Source: CAZFLN01 sp964519905
Lineage (GTDB): Bacteria > Patescibacteriota > Microgenomatia > UBA1400 > UBA1396
Direction of reading: 5' to 3'
NCBI GenBank assembly: GCA_964519905.1
Contig: CAZFLN010000016.1
Coordinates: 1 to 18,148, forward strand
DNA: 18,148 nt
Of the stretch, positions 6,593 to 13,889 are shown in pieces; the first letter of the stretch is position 1; each line of letters opens with the position of its first letter. The notes beneath the pieces are model-generated. The model was not told where the DNA came from. It worked only from the letters and a program-made list of their open reading frames with translations, and searched no databases. A program made the position numbers and the translations under genes.

Positions 6593-8281
6593 ATGAGTAC
6601 TCCTCGTAACCCAGAAAACAAGAATTGGAAGCGATCCGTCGCTCCCTTAGCACTTATTGCAATCGGACTCACCGGTTGTGGTGCTGCAGAAGATCCACAG
6701 GCAACTCAGATTGCTGGACTACAAGACAGAATTAGCACACTGGAAGCACCGGCTCCAACGGCTACAAGCACACCAGCAATCATTACCTCTCCTGACCGCC
6801 AACCAACCGCAACAGCAACTGAAATTGCTCCAAATACAGAAAAGCTCCCAGAGTACTTCAGACTCGATGGCTGGGAACTTGGTATTTTACCCGTAAAAAA
6901 TCTCGTTGAATTCACCCGAGCCCTCAAAACGGTGGAGGACCACCGAGTGAGAGAAAATGCCAGTCTAGAAGAATGGTTCCGGTTGGACCCAATTTCCAGA
7001 GCCTATCACCCGTTCTCAACAGATAAACTGATTGTCACGCATTCAGAAATCGCTCAACTTCCTCAAGAAGACCGTCAGAGAATCATTGAAGCTTCACTGC
7101 ATCATGGCCTGAAAGAAGTATATTCACAAGGTGGTGAGCAGATTTTAAATGAAGCAGACAATGTGTATCAGAACAACATCGAAGTAATTCCTGATGGTCC
7201 ACACAAAGGTGAACTTCGACTCAAAGATACACTCATTAATCTCTTACCTCAATTAAACAATGTTGTAGCCAGTACCGAATACGCTGATAAGACATACTAC
7301 ACAGTCCAGACATATGCTGAAAATGCAGAGGCCCTTCGACTCATGAATCTCCAGGCCTACACAGGTCTCGTAGCCAAGGTCTGTAAAGAAGTCCTCTCTG
7401 ATCGCTGCACACCAGCGTTTATCGCAGCAACAGCTGCTCAAGTCACAAGATTACAAGTTGACACGACAACTTCTTCCCCAGATGGAAACACCGATCCGCT
7501 TTGGCAACAAAATGGAGCTCTGACTCAGGCTGTCATTGAGGTAACTTCTTATGAAGAAGCCCTCCAAATTATCATGGCCCCAGATCAAGGACCAACCTAT
7601 ATTGATCGATCAAATCAGAAATTTAAATTTATTTGTGTCACTTGGAAAGACGACGAAACTGCTCCAACAATTATCGAACAGGATCTCCGTATTGGCGCAA
7701 ACTACAGTACCATAACAACACTCAGTCTGCATGATGTCCGTCATGCGTTTACACCAGGCAAAACTCTCACTCCAGAAACATTGGCAGCACACATCTTCTC
7801 CGCTCTCAATAGTAATACCCTCCTTGCAAGCGATGAAAACGGAACACAGATGGATCCGACTAATTATCGACGTCAACGACCGTACTTCAAAACCTTCCCA
7901 AGTGGGGAAGTTGGTGTACGAAACCAATTCCTCTTAGTTCAACAAGGATGTGAAGTCCGACCAGTGAGAACTCCCCAAGGACCTGCAACCATGGTTATCA
8001 CCCCTAATGGAAGTCACACGATTGTTCCATCTGGAACACCAAATCAGGAGCGAACTCCACAACCAACTGCAACTCCGGTGCAACCAACAAGAACTCCTGA
8101 ACCAACAGCTACTAAGTTACCACCATTGGAACCAACAAATACTCAAGCACCTGCATTTGAACAGCCAACCATGGTGCCATCTGCAACAAATGACTATCAA
8201 ACACCAGTTCCAACCCCTTTCGAGATTAAACATCAGGGAGAAACATACTTGGTAACATTCGATAAAACTTGGAATTCATAA
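6593..8281 (+). CDS. Large surface lipoprotein, unknown function
   Basis: A 562-residue lipoprotein. The signal peptide has a basic region (K13, R14), a hydrophobic core (16-25) and the lipobox LTGC with Cys29 as the lipidated residue. Residues 37-75 form an Ala/Pro/Thr-rich spacer. A folded region of about 400 residues follows, with several Cys and Tyr-rich stretches and no family I recognise. A second Pro/Thr/Gln-rich segment covers about 478-545, before a short C-terminal piece. I reject the ATG at 6548 because it lies upstream of the promoter and would destroy the signal peptide. It is the first gene of a three-gene surface module, with the LPKTG protein 18 bp downstream. The spacers suggest it projects through the cell wall or S-layer. 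The stop is TAA. Confidence 0.75.
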   Translation: MSTPRNPENKNWKRSVAPLALIAIGLTGCGAAEDPQATQIAGLQDRISTLEAPAPTATSTPAIITSPDRQPTATATEIAPNTEKLPEYFRLDGWELGILPVKNLVEFTRALKTVEDHRVRENASLEEWFRLDPISRAYHPFSTDKLIVTHSEIAQLPQEDRQRIIEASLHHGLKEVYSQGGEQILNEADNVYQNNIEVIPDGPHKGELRLKDTLINLLPQLNNVVASTEYADKTYYTVQTYAENAEALRLMNLQAYTGLVAKVCKEVLSDRCTPAFIAATAAQVTRLQVDTTTSSPDGNTDPLWQQNGALTQAVIEVTSYEEALQIIMAPDQGPTYIDRSNQKFKFICVTWKDDETAPTIIEQDLRIGANYSTITTLSLHDVRHAFTPGKTLTPETLAAHIFSALNSNTLLASDENGTQMDPTNYRRQRPYFKTFPSGEVGVRNQFLLVQQGCEVRPVRTPQGPATMVITPNGSHTIVPSGTPNQERTPQPTATPVQPTRTPEPTATKLPPLEPTNTQAPAFEQPTMVPSATNDYQTPVPTPFEIKHQGETYLVTFDKTWNS

Positions 8282-8299
8282 AGTACTGGGATACACACT

Positions 8300-9937
8300 A
8301 TGAAACGCTTCTTATCTTCCTTTAAGCAAAAAATGGCAGCAGCCGTTCTGACACTTACAGTGGCGGTTGCTGCTGGATTAGCCGGGTTTATGACTCTGCA
8401 ATCACAAGCTGCCGCGACAGTGCAGCCAAATTTTGAAGTTACTTTCCGAGTAAATACCACTTCTGGTACGGCTCAGAGAGAAGTTCACAACCTTCAAGCT
8501 GGTGATACTGTCCACGTGTACGTAACAGCGTTTAACCCAACTCCAGACAACACTATTGATCGTCTGCAAGTATACGCACCGTTTGCACACCGAGGAATTC
8601 TAGCCTGGGTAAAAGCTGATAGTTTGGAAAGAATTGGACTTTCTTACGTACCAAAGTTCAACCTTGCCTCAAATCTGCATCTGCAGTATGTGGCAAATAG
8701 TACAAAAACAGCTACCAACCAAACTGGATCATTGGTTGTAACCGATATTCCAGATGCTGGAACAGGGCAGAGTAAAGTATTCAACAACTCACAAGATGAG
8801 AATGTTGGTTTCTTCTGGAACAATGTTACCGGTGGCAAGAATGCTCAAAATGAAGATGTTCAATTCCTCGTAAAATACGAACTCAAGGTTGCTGAGGGAA
8901 ATCCAGCTGTGTTCAACCAACATGGTGCGGATGCTCCAACCTTTATGGTTCGTAAGCAAGGCCAGAGTGAGTGGCAACAAAGCATCAGCGATTTGAATCC
9001 TGGAGACAGAATTGAGTTCCGCTATGCAGTTCATAATAACACTCGAGGAACTATTGCTCGAAACACACGAATCGGTGTTGAAAACTGGCCAACAAACATG
9101 GCACAAAACTTTAACATCACCGGATTCGCAACTGCAGACAATGCAGAACGAGTCACTTCTCAAGTGTCAATTTCTGATGATCAAGCATTTCGACTGAATT
9201 ACGTTCCAAACTCAACCAGATTTATGGGAACAGCCTCATTGACCTCTGGTCAATTTGATACGAGTATTGCTCGACCAGAAGGCGTTATCACTCCAAATGG
9301 AATCGTCTTCGGTGAAGGTGACTTAGGTGAAATCGACGGATGTTTCGACTTCGTCGTGTACGCACTATTTGTTGCAGAGGTTTCTGGCGGAAGTACACCG
9401 ACTCCTACGCCGACACCGACTCCAACCCCTACGCCCACTCCAACCCCGACGCCGACTCCTACACCGAGTCCAACTCCGACACCTCGTCCTGGAAAAGAGC
9501 GCTCATGTTTCGAGATTCGTATCTTTGAAGACTTGAACGGCAACGGTCGCTACGACGAGGGTGAACCAGGTTTGGACTGGGAAGCAGAGTGGCTGCGTCA
9601 AAATGATCAACTGTGGACAGAGTACCGAACCTACGCCGAGAAAAACGGAATGGGTGGAGTCGTCTGTCAAGATGACGAGCCAGACATCACCACTCGCTTG
9701 CGAGTGAAGGACTGGTGCCGACCAACCACACCAACTGAACAAAAAGGCAAGCTTGAGTTCAATAAAACCAAGTACTTCGAGTACGGATGTGCCCGAACCA
9801 AGCCAACTCCAAAGCCAGGAGAAAAGCCAAAGCAACTGCCAAAAACTGGTGCTACTGGTGAAGTCCTGCTCGGAATGTCCGGCAGTCTGGCAGCCGTGGG
9901 AGTGGGTCTGACCCTCATCCGACAGCGATTGCTGTAA
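8300..9937 (+). CDS. LPKTG-anchored cell-surface protein
   Basis: A 545-residue sortase substrate. The signal peptide is at 1-38 (KRF...KQK, hydrophobic core, QSQAAA). Two related beta-rich domains of about 150 residues follow (about 44-200 and 210-362). Each has a LQAGD or LNPGD motif near its start, a YVANST or YVPNST motif in the middle, and a VKYELKV or VVYALFV strand at the end; they look like DUF11-type repeats. A Thr-Pro repeat is at 366-395. An SdrD-B-like segment with the calcium-loop pattern EDLNGNGRYDEGEPG follows. The C-terminus is a classic sorting signal: LPKTG at 513-517, a hydrophobic helix, then RQRLL. The gene lies 18 bp after the lipoprotein gene without its own promoter, and 73 bp before the sortase gene. 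The stop is TAA. Confidence 0.85.
   Translation: MKRFLSSFKQKMAAAVLTLTVAVAAGLAGFMTLQSQAAATVQPNFEVTFRVNTTSGTAQREVHNLQAGDTVHVYVTAFNPTPDNTIDRLQVYAPFAHRGILAWVKADSLERIGLSYVPKFNLASNLHLQYVANSTKTATNQTGSLVVTDIPDAGTGQSKVFNNSQDENVGFFWNNVTGGKNAQNEDVQFLVKYELKVAEGNPAVFNQHGADAPTFMVRKQGQSEWQQSISDLNPGDRIEFRYAVHNNTRGTIARNTRIGVENWPTNMAQNFNITGFATADNAERVTSQVSISDDQAFRLNYVPNSTRFMGTASLTSGQFDTSIARPEGVITPNGIVFGEGDLGEIDGCFDFVVYALFVAEVSGGSTPTPTPTPTPTPTPTPTPTPTPTPSPTPTPRPGKERSCFEIRIFEDLNGNGRYDEGEPGLDWEAEWLRQNDQLWTEYRTYAEKNGMGGVVCQDDEPDITTRLRVKDWCRPTTPTEQKGKLEFNKTKYFEYGCARTKPTPKPGEKPKQLPKTGATGEVLLGMSGSLAAVGVGLTLIRQRLL
9395..9484 (+). repeat. Thr-Pro dipeptide repeat (15 units)
   Basis: Fifteen tandem Thr-Pro (one Ser-Pro) codon pairs, giving an ACN-CCN period of 6 bp. 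All four Thr and all four Pro codons are used, so the DNA repeat is imperfect although the protein repeat is nearly perfect. It forms an extended stalk between the beta domains and the C-terminal anchor region. Confidence 0.9.
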
Positions 9938-9953
9938 AACTTTTTGAAACCGC

Positions 9954-9993
9954 TGGGGAGCGGGTGGGACAGTATTTTCCCACCCGCTCCCCA
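9954..9993. other. Perfect 16-bp GC-rich stem-loop between LPKTG and sortase genes
   Basis: TGGGGAGCGGGTGGGA (9954-9969), 8-nt loop, and the perfect complement at 9978-9993. It is very stable, 16 bp after the LPKTG stop and 17 bp before the sortase ATG. It lacks a U-tract (AAACC follows). It could be a U-less or partial terminator that lowers sortase expression relative to its substrate, or an mRNA 3'-end stabiliser. Confidence 0.75.
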
Positions 9994-10010
9994 AAACCAA
10001 CCCCGAGCCT

Positions 10011-11084
10011 ATGACAACCTACTTGGTCTCTGACCTCCACCAGCACTGGCTCAAGTACGGGAAACAACCTGTCCCATTATTTTCGAGTGACGAATACCAA
10101 GCCACTAAAGCCCAAAAACTTCAGGTCCTCGCCCTAACTGAGACTGAGACCGAAACAGCAACCGAACTTCCGCATACAGCAGAGAGAGTAATCGAACCTC
10201 AGCAGAACGCAGAAGCACACTCTGTTTTTATCCCAGTTGCTCAAACAACAGCCATCCCAACGGAATCGATCACCTCGCAGACTGCCTGGACACTTCCGGA
10301 AATTTCTTGGCCACACATTGCCATTCCAAGTCTTCCAAGCGTTCCGAGGTTCAAAACACCACAGTTCTCGGTTCCAACCATTTCGCTCCCGGCTATTGCC
10401 TTGCCGCACATCCAGCTCCCAGCTATTTCTTGGGAAAAAGCATTAAAGTGGGGTGGAAATCTTGCCTACGCCGGCGCTATTGCCCTGTTTGTCATGTTCT
10501 TCACACCAATTATTGTGATTGAGTCACAGCAGCACTGGAAAACACTTTCTGCCCGTATTGCCGCGGTACAACTCCAATCACACCAGACAATAACCAACCC
10601 AGAACCAACACCCACACCAGAACCAGAAATTCGCACAGTGGAAGACTATTTTTCGATCAATATTCCGCGATTACAAATTGCCAGCCGAGTTATTCCAAAC
10701 GTCAGTGCGAGTAATACAAAAGAGTATGAAGAAGCTCTCAAGATTGGTGTAGCCCATGCGAGTGGCACCGGCCTGCCAGGAGCCACAGAGAGCAATAAAA
10801 CCATCTATCTCTTTGCCCACTCTACGAACAACACCTTTAACATTCAACGCTATAATGCCCAGTTCTACGCGCTGAAGGACTCGGTTCAAGGCGATGAAAT
10901 TCAAGTGCGATACTGGGGAGAAGACTATATTTACGAAGTGCAAGAAGTGAAGATTGTTGATGCCAATGACACCAGTTTCTTAGAAGTACAACACGACCAA
11001 GAAAAGCTCATTCTCCAGACTTGTTATCCACCAGGAACGACCTGGAAAAGACTCGTAGTTATTGCGACTCGCAAAAACCTATAA
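10011..11084 (+). CDS. Sortase with long N-terminal Pro-repeat region
   Basis: A 357-residue membrane-anchored transpeptidase. The sortase domain covers about 211-355 (FSINIPRLQIASRVI start). The catalytic His270 is in YLFAHST, Cys338 in LQTCYPPG, and Arg347 in TWKRLVV. The single transmembrane segment is at about 147-170, followed by a Pro/Thr/Glu spacer (196-206) outside. Class D/E-type features (short TCxPxG motif) are apparent, but I cannot fix the class. The N-terminal 146 residues are unusual: a Thr-Glu stretch and a region at 95-140 with LPxIx pentapeptide repeats. The likely substrate is the adjacent LPKTG protein. No promoter or strong Shine-Dalgarno lies in the 73-bp gap, which is filled by a hairpin, so expression depends on upstream transcription. 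The stop is TAA. Confidence 0.88.
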   Translation: MTTYLVSDLHQHWLKYGKQPVPLFSSDEYQATKAQKLQVLALTETETETATELPHTAERVIEPQQNAEAHSVFIPVAQTTAIPTESITSQTAWTLPEISWPHIAIPSLPSVPRFKTPQFSVPTISLPAIALPHIQLPAISWEKALKWGGNLAYAGAIALFVMFFTPIIVIESQQHWKTLSARIAAVQLQSHQTITNPEPTPTPEPEIRTVEDYFSINIPRLQIASRVIPNVSASNTKEYEEALKIGVAHASGTGLPGATESNKTIYLFAHSTNNTFNIQRYNAQFYALKDSVQGDEIQVRYWGEDYIYEVQEVKIVDANDTSFLEVQHDQEKLILQTCYPPGTTWKRLVVIATRKNL

Positions 11085-11089
11085 CGAAA

Positions 11090-11113
11090 AATTGAGTGAT
11101 ATAGACACCAATT
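11090..11113. other. Stem-loop overlapping greA -35 region
   Basis: AATTG-a-GTG (11090-11098) pairs with CAC-CAATT (11106-11113) around a 7-nt loop: 8 bp with one bulge. It follows the sortase stop and covers the greA -35 box. It could be a weak terminator or an operator; no real T-run follows. Confidence 0.3.
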
Positions 11114-11130
11114 CTTAAAAACCGTATAAT
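11102..11130 (+). promoter_or_regulatory. greA promoter
   Basis: TAGACA (11102-11107), 17-bp spacer, TATAAT (11125-11130). Predicted start is near 11137, giving a leader of about 32 nt that includes the Shine-Dalgarno AGAAAGGG. Confidence 0.75.
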
Positions 11131-11168
11131 ACCCCAACTGGACCATATCGGTCGGTAGAAAGGGCGAT

Positions 11169-11639
11169 ATGTCTGAAACACAGACTATCACCATGACACA
11201 ACAAGGATACGACGCTGTCGTAGCTGAGCTGCAAGAGTTGAAGGAAATTAAACTTCCAACCGCTATTGATCGTCTCGCCTTGGCTCGTTCTTATGGTGAC
11301 CTCTCTGAAAATGCTGAGTACCATTCCGCTAAGGAAGACCTGGACATGCTCAACGGAAGAATTTCCGAGATTGAGTTCCTGGTTTCTCAAGCACAAATCG
11401 TTACCACCAACACAAATGGAAATGTTGGCGTTGGTTCCGAGGTTTTGGTTGAACTCGAAGGCAAAAATAAATCTCAAACATTCCACATCGTGGGTGAATG
11501 GGAAGCCGATCCAACCAAGATGAAAATCTCTGAAAAATCACCACTCGGTCAAGCACTCGTTGGCAAAAAGGCCGGCGACAAGGTCGAGGTGGAGATCCCA
11601 GCTGGCAAAGTGATTTACCAGATTAAAACTATCAAATAG
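11169..11639 (+). CDS. greA: Transcription elongation factor GreA
   Basis: A 156-residue protein that rescues backtracked RNA polymerase by stimulating transcript cleavage through the secondary channel. The N-terminal coiled coil (about 8-77) carries the diagnostic tip motif GDLSENAEYHSAKE (43-56), with the acidic residues that coordinate the catalytic metal. The C-terminal FKBP-like domain has ISEKSPLGQALVGKKAGDKVEV and ends in IPAGKVIYQIKTIK. Length is normal for the family (E. coli 158). The start is supported by AGAAAGGG 4 nt upstream and a promoter with 17-bp spacing. It is followed 48 bp later by the trigger factor gene, which has its own promoter. The stop is TAG. Confidence 0.97.
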   Translation: MSETQTITMTQQGYDAVVAELQELKEIKLPTAIDRLALARSYGDLSENAEYHSAKEDLDMLNGRISEIEFLVSQAQIVTTNTNGNVGVGSEVLVELEGKNKSQTFHIVGEWEADPTKMKISEKSPLGQALVGKKAGDKVEVEIPAGKVIYQIKTIK

Positions 11640-11672
11640 TCATTTCTTGGCTGCAGGGCTCTCGAGCTGTTA

Positions 11673-11681
11673 TGGTATAAT
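11673..11681 (+). promoter_or_regulatory. Extended -10 promoter of trigger factor gene
   Basis: TGGTATAAT. The last T is 7 nt before the A of the ATG at 11688; leaderless mRNA is predicted. No -35 at 17 bp, as usual for extended -10 promoters. Confidence 0.65.
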
Positions 11682-11687
11682 TTCCAG

Positions 11688-12653
11688 ATGTCAAAAGCAT
11701 CTACTCCCGAAAAAACCGCATCAGCTCCAAAAAAGAGCCCTGCAGCCAAAACCAGCCCAAAGGCCAAGAAGCCAGCTGTTACCGATCCAGAGAAATCTCC
11801 TTTAATTGGTGAGAACACCAGTTTTAAAGTCACGCTCTCTTGGAAAGAAGTCGAAAAAGCACAAGAATCAGTCCTTGCTCGTCAGCAAAGTGGAGCCAAA
11901 CTTGAAGGCTTCCGCAAAGGCAAAGCTCCAATTGCTCTTATCGCTCAAAACCTCGGTGAAAAAGGCCTGCGAGACCTGACTCTCGAAGCAGTTCTCCCAG
12001 ACATGTACCGTACAGGTTTGCAAGAAAATAAATTCCTCCCACTCACTGATCCAGAAGTTCGTTTAGAGAGCATTGAGCCAAACGCAGACTGGACCGTTAC
12101 ATTTATTATCGCCACACCTTCGGAAGTGAAGCTTGATGGATACGAAAAAATCGTGACCGAACTCAAGAAAAAGCACGAGGCCTGGAAAGACAAGAAGTCT
12201 GATAAAACTGAAAAGTCCGAAGAAAAAGCAGATGCTACAGCAGAAGCGGTTGCTGAAGCCAAGCGCGGTGAGCAAATCAACGCTGTTATCGAGGCATTAC
12301 TCGAAAAAATCGAGGTTGTTATCCCAGAGCTCTTGGTTCGCACCGAAACAGAGCGTCGCCTCCGAGATCTTGGAAAACAGTTAGAACAACTCAACATGAG
12401 TGTTGACGACTACCTCGCTCGAACTCAACGCACCCTTGAGCAAATCCAGCAAGAAATTGCTGCTCAGAGTTTGCTGGCACTCCAGGTTGAAATGCTGCTC
12501 GGTGCTATCATTCGTCATAGTAAGATCACGGTGGATCATGATCTGGTCCATAAAGCACTCCCAACTGACCGAGAGGCCAGTCGAGAAGAGCACGACTATG
12601 TCGAGTCCATGCTGCTCAAGCAAGCAGCCGTTGACCACTTGCTCACGCTGTAG
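11688..12653 (+). CDS. tig: Trigger factor lacking PPIase domain
   Basis: A 321-residue ribosome-associated chaperone for nascent chains. The ribosome-binding signature GFRKGKAP is at 74-81 (usual form GFRxGxxP), within an N-terminal domain of about 42-150. The C-terminal helical chaperone domain spans about 193-321 (VIEALLEKIEVVIPELLV, then YLARTQRTLEQIQQEIAAQS). A Lys/Glu/Ala-rich linker at 160-190 stands where the FKBP-type PPIase domain sits in the usual protein of about 430 residues, so that domain is absent. The first 38 residues are a Lys/Ala/Pro/Ser-rich extension that may help ribosome binding. The start is fixed by TGGTATAAT ending 7 nt before the ATG. The stop is TAG. Confidence 0.9.
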   Translation: MSKASTPEKTASAPKKSPAAKTSPKAKKPAVTDPEKSPLIGENTSFKVTLSWKEVEKAQESVLARQQSGAKLEGFRKGKAPIALIAQNLGEKGLRDLTLEAVLPDMYRTGLQENKFLPLTDPEVRLESIEPNADWTVTFIIATPSEVKLDGYEKIVTELKKKHEAWKDKKSDKTEKSEEKADATAEAVAEAKRGEQINAVIEALLEKIEVVIPELLVRTETERRLRDLGKQLEQLNMSVDDYLARTQRTLEQIQQEIAAQSLLALQVEMLLGAIIRHSKITVDHDLVHKALPTDREASREEHDYVESMLLKQAAVDHLLTL

Positions 12654-12699
12654 GTTTGTTTTACACTCAAAGTAGATGAGTAATTCCAGACTAAAAATC

Positions 12700-12728
12700 T
12701 TGCGAATTCCGCTTAATTCGGGTATAAT
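12700..12728 (+). promoter_or_regulatory. Promoter of 12735 gene (leaderless)
   Basis: TTGCGA (12700-12705), 17-bp spacer, TATAAT (12723-12728), ending 7 nt before the A of the ATG at 12735. Confidence 0.65.
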
Positions 12729-12734
12729 GAGGGT

Positions 12735-13610
12735 ATGGCAGGAGGAAATCCGGTGAACACACCGCACTCAGGCAGTTTTGGCGTTGCTACTCTCCAAGAA
12801 GTCGGGAGTGTTTCTCGTGCTGAGGCCCAATCTCCAAATTCAAATCCAAATCGTGATTTTTTAGAAGCATTTTTAACGAGCCAAGGTTCTCAGGAGACTG
12901 TTTCAGAAAGACCAGCTAGTTGGGGAGATGTAGAGAATTCTCGCCCACTCACCGCTCAAGAGCACTTACAAGGGATTAGAAGCGAGTTGGCAGATCATCC
13001 AAGAAGTGCCTTTGATTTCACGACTGACACTCTCGCTGGAATCAATACGAGAGATGTTATCACTCAAGGACCCCAAACCTTATTCGATGGGAATGTAAGA
13101 TCTCAAGCGCAACAGATTGAACAAGCACGTCAAGAAATTGCCACTCAAACTCGACAACCAAAGGAGATCTCTGAAAGTCCAGAGCTCCCAACTGCTCCTG
13201 TTTTGCCAATCCCTTCTACACCAGAGCAGAGCAGTGAACGAAGAGCGCAATTTACACACATCCAAAAGAGACAGGAATACTTACAAAAAATTAGAAATCA
13301 GATTCAGCTGGAAGGTAAGCGAAGTTCTGTCTTAGTATCTGGTCGGAATCAAACACTCGGTATTCACACCAACCAACAAGCGGGAGAAATCGACGCAACA
13401 ACCGGAACACTGTTTGTAAAAATTCAGCGAAAAATTTCCATGTTGCGAAAATCTGCTGTTGCCATGCAACAAATGCGCTTACAAGCTAAAGCTCAGGCTC
13501 GTGGCAAAGGTCCAGGTGCTTTTGAAGGTGGAAAAGAAAAAGCCAACGTAGCAGCGCAAGAAGCCTATGCTCAAAAAGTTGCTCCGCACGAGCAACAAAT
13601 CAGTGAATAG
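12735..13610 (+). CDS. Hypothetical Gln/Ser-rich protein, likely disordered
   Basis: A 291-residue soluble protein with no signal peptide or membrane segment. Residues 1-75 are rich in Ser, Asn, Gly and Gln. The middle has a Gln/Arg-rich probable coiled coil (about 118-142) and a Pro/Ser/Glu linker (about 143-170). The C-terminal half is strongly basic with a second helical stretch (171-195), a beta-like patch (SSVLVSGRNQTLGIHTN), then KIQRKISMLRKSAVAMQQMRLQAKAQARGKG. The basic C-terminus could bind nucleic acid or ribosomes, but I recognise no family. The start is fixed by a TTGCGA-17-TATAAT promoter ending 7 nt before the ATG, giving a leaderless mRNA. It has its own promoter, so it need not belong with the trigger factor gene. 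The stop is TAG. Confidence 0.65.
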   Translation: MAGGNPVNTPHSGSFGVATLQEVGSVSRAEAQSPNSNPNRDFLEAFLTSQGSQETVSERPASWGDVENSRPLTAQEHLQGIRSELADHPRSAFDFTTDTLAGINTRDVITQGPQTLFDGNVRSQAQQIEQARQEIATQTRQPKEISESPELPTAPVLPIPSTPEQSSERRAQFTHIQKRQEYLQKIRNQIQLEGKRSSVLVSGRNQTLGIHTNQQAGEIDATTGTLFVKIQRKISMLRKSAVAMQQMRLQAKAQARGKGPGAFEGGKEKANVAAQEAYAQKVAPHEQQISE

Positions 13611-13632
13611 TTTTTCTCTCTTGCCTCACTCC

Positions 13633-13650
13633 CGTGGTACAATTACCACG
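13633..13650 (+). promoter_or_regulatory. tRNA-Val promoter inside a perfect palindrome
   Basis: CGTGGTA (13633-13639), CAAT, TACCACG (13644-13650) is a perfect 7-bp inverted repeat. It contains the extended -10 TGGTACAAT (13635-13643). Predicted +1 is about 13650, 14 nt before the mature tRNA, so the palindrome is mostly DNA-level rather than an RNA hairpin. Confidence 0.5.
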
Positions 13651-13663
13651 TTGTGAACATCAA

Positions 13664-13738
13664 GAGTCTGTAGCTCAGTGGTAGAGCGCTTCATTGACAT
13701 TGAAGAGGTCACAGGTTCGAACCCTGTCAGACTCACCA
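13664..13738 (+). tRNA. tRNA-Val (anticodon GAC), CCA encoded
   Basis: A 75-nt cloverleaf including the encoded CCA. The acceptor GAGTCTG (13664-13670) pairs with CAGACTC (13728-13734), followed by discriminator A and CCA at 13736-13738. The D arm is GCTC/GAGC with loop AGTGGTA. The anticodon arm is CTTCA/TGAAG with loop TTGACAT, giving anticodon GAC for Val codons GUC/GUU. The T arm is ACAGG/CCTGT with loop TTCGAAC. All stems are perfect. The gene has its own extended -10 promoter and is followed within 10 bp by a long inverted repeat. Confidence 0.97.
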
Positions 13739-13746
13739 AATGGTGA

Positions 13747-13866
13747 AAGGTTTGACCTTTAGGCCCATATCTTTTTTTCCTCTGGTAAAAACTAATATTC
13801 CTTCTTCTATCTTCTTAAAAAATAACAAGGCGTCTCTGGAAACTATAGGCCTAAAGGTCAAACCTT
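13747..13866. repeat. Long inverted repeat (19-bp perfect arms, 82-bp spacer)
   Basis: The left arm 13747-13765 and right arm 13848-13866 are exact reverse complements (AAGGTTTGACCTTTAGGCC and GGCCTAAAGGTCAAACCTT). Pairing continues inward for 3 bp (ATA/TAT) after one mismatch. Each arm can also fold alone (AAAGG...CCTTT on the left, AAGG...CCTT on the right), so two structures compete. A T7 run follows the left arm at 13772-13778, which could end the tRNA transcript. The 120-bp unit with terminal inverted repeats beside a tRNA could be a MITE-like remnant or a regulatory structure. I see no ORF in it. Confidence 0.8.
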
Positions 13867-13874
13867 CCAGTATC

Positions 13875-13883
13875 TGCTATAAT
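13875..13883 (+). promoter_or_regulatory. Extended -10 promoter of thrS leader
   Basis: TGCTATAAT. The last T is 7 nt before the A of the ATG at 13890, so the thrS leader transcript should begin at that ATG. Confidence 0.65.
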
Positions 13884-13889
13884 CCCACC

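Noticed and set aside
9250..9543. Minus-strand ORF with Gly-Val repeats
   Set aside because: It is the antisense shadow of the Thr-Pro repeat in the LPKTG gene.
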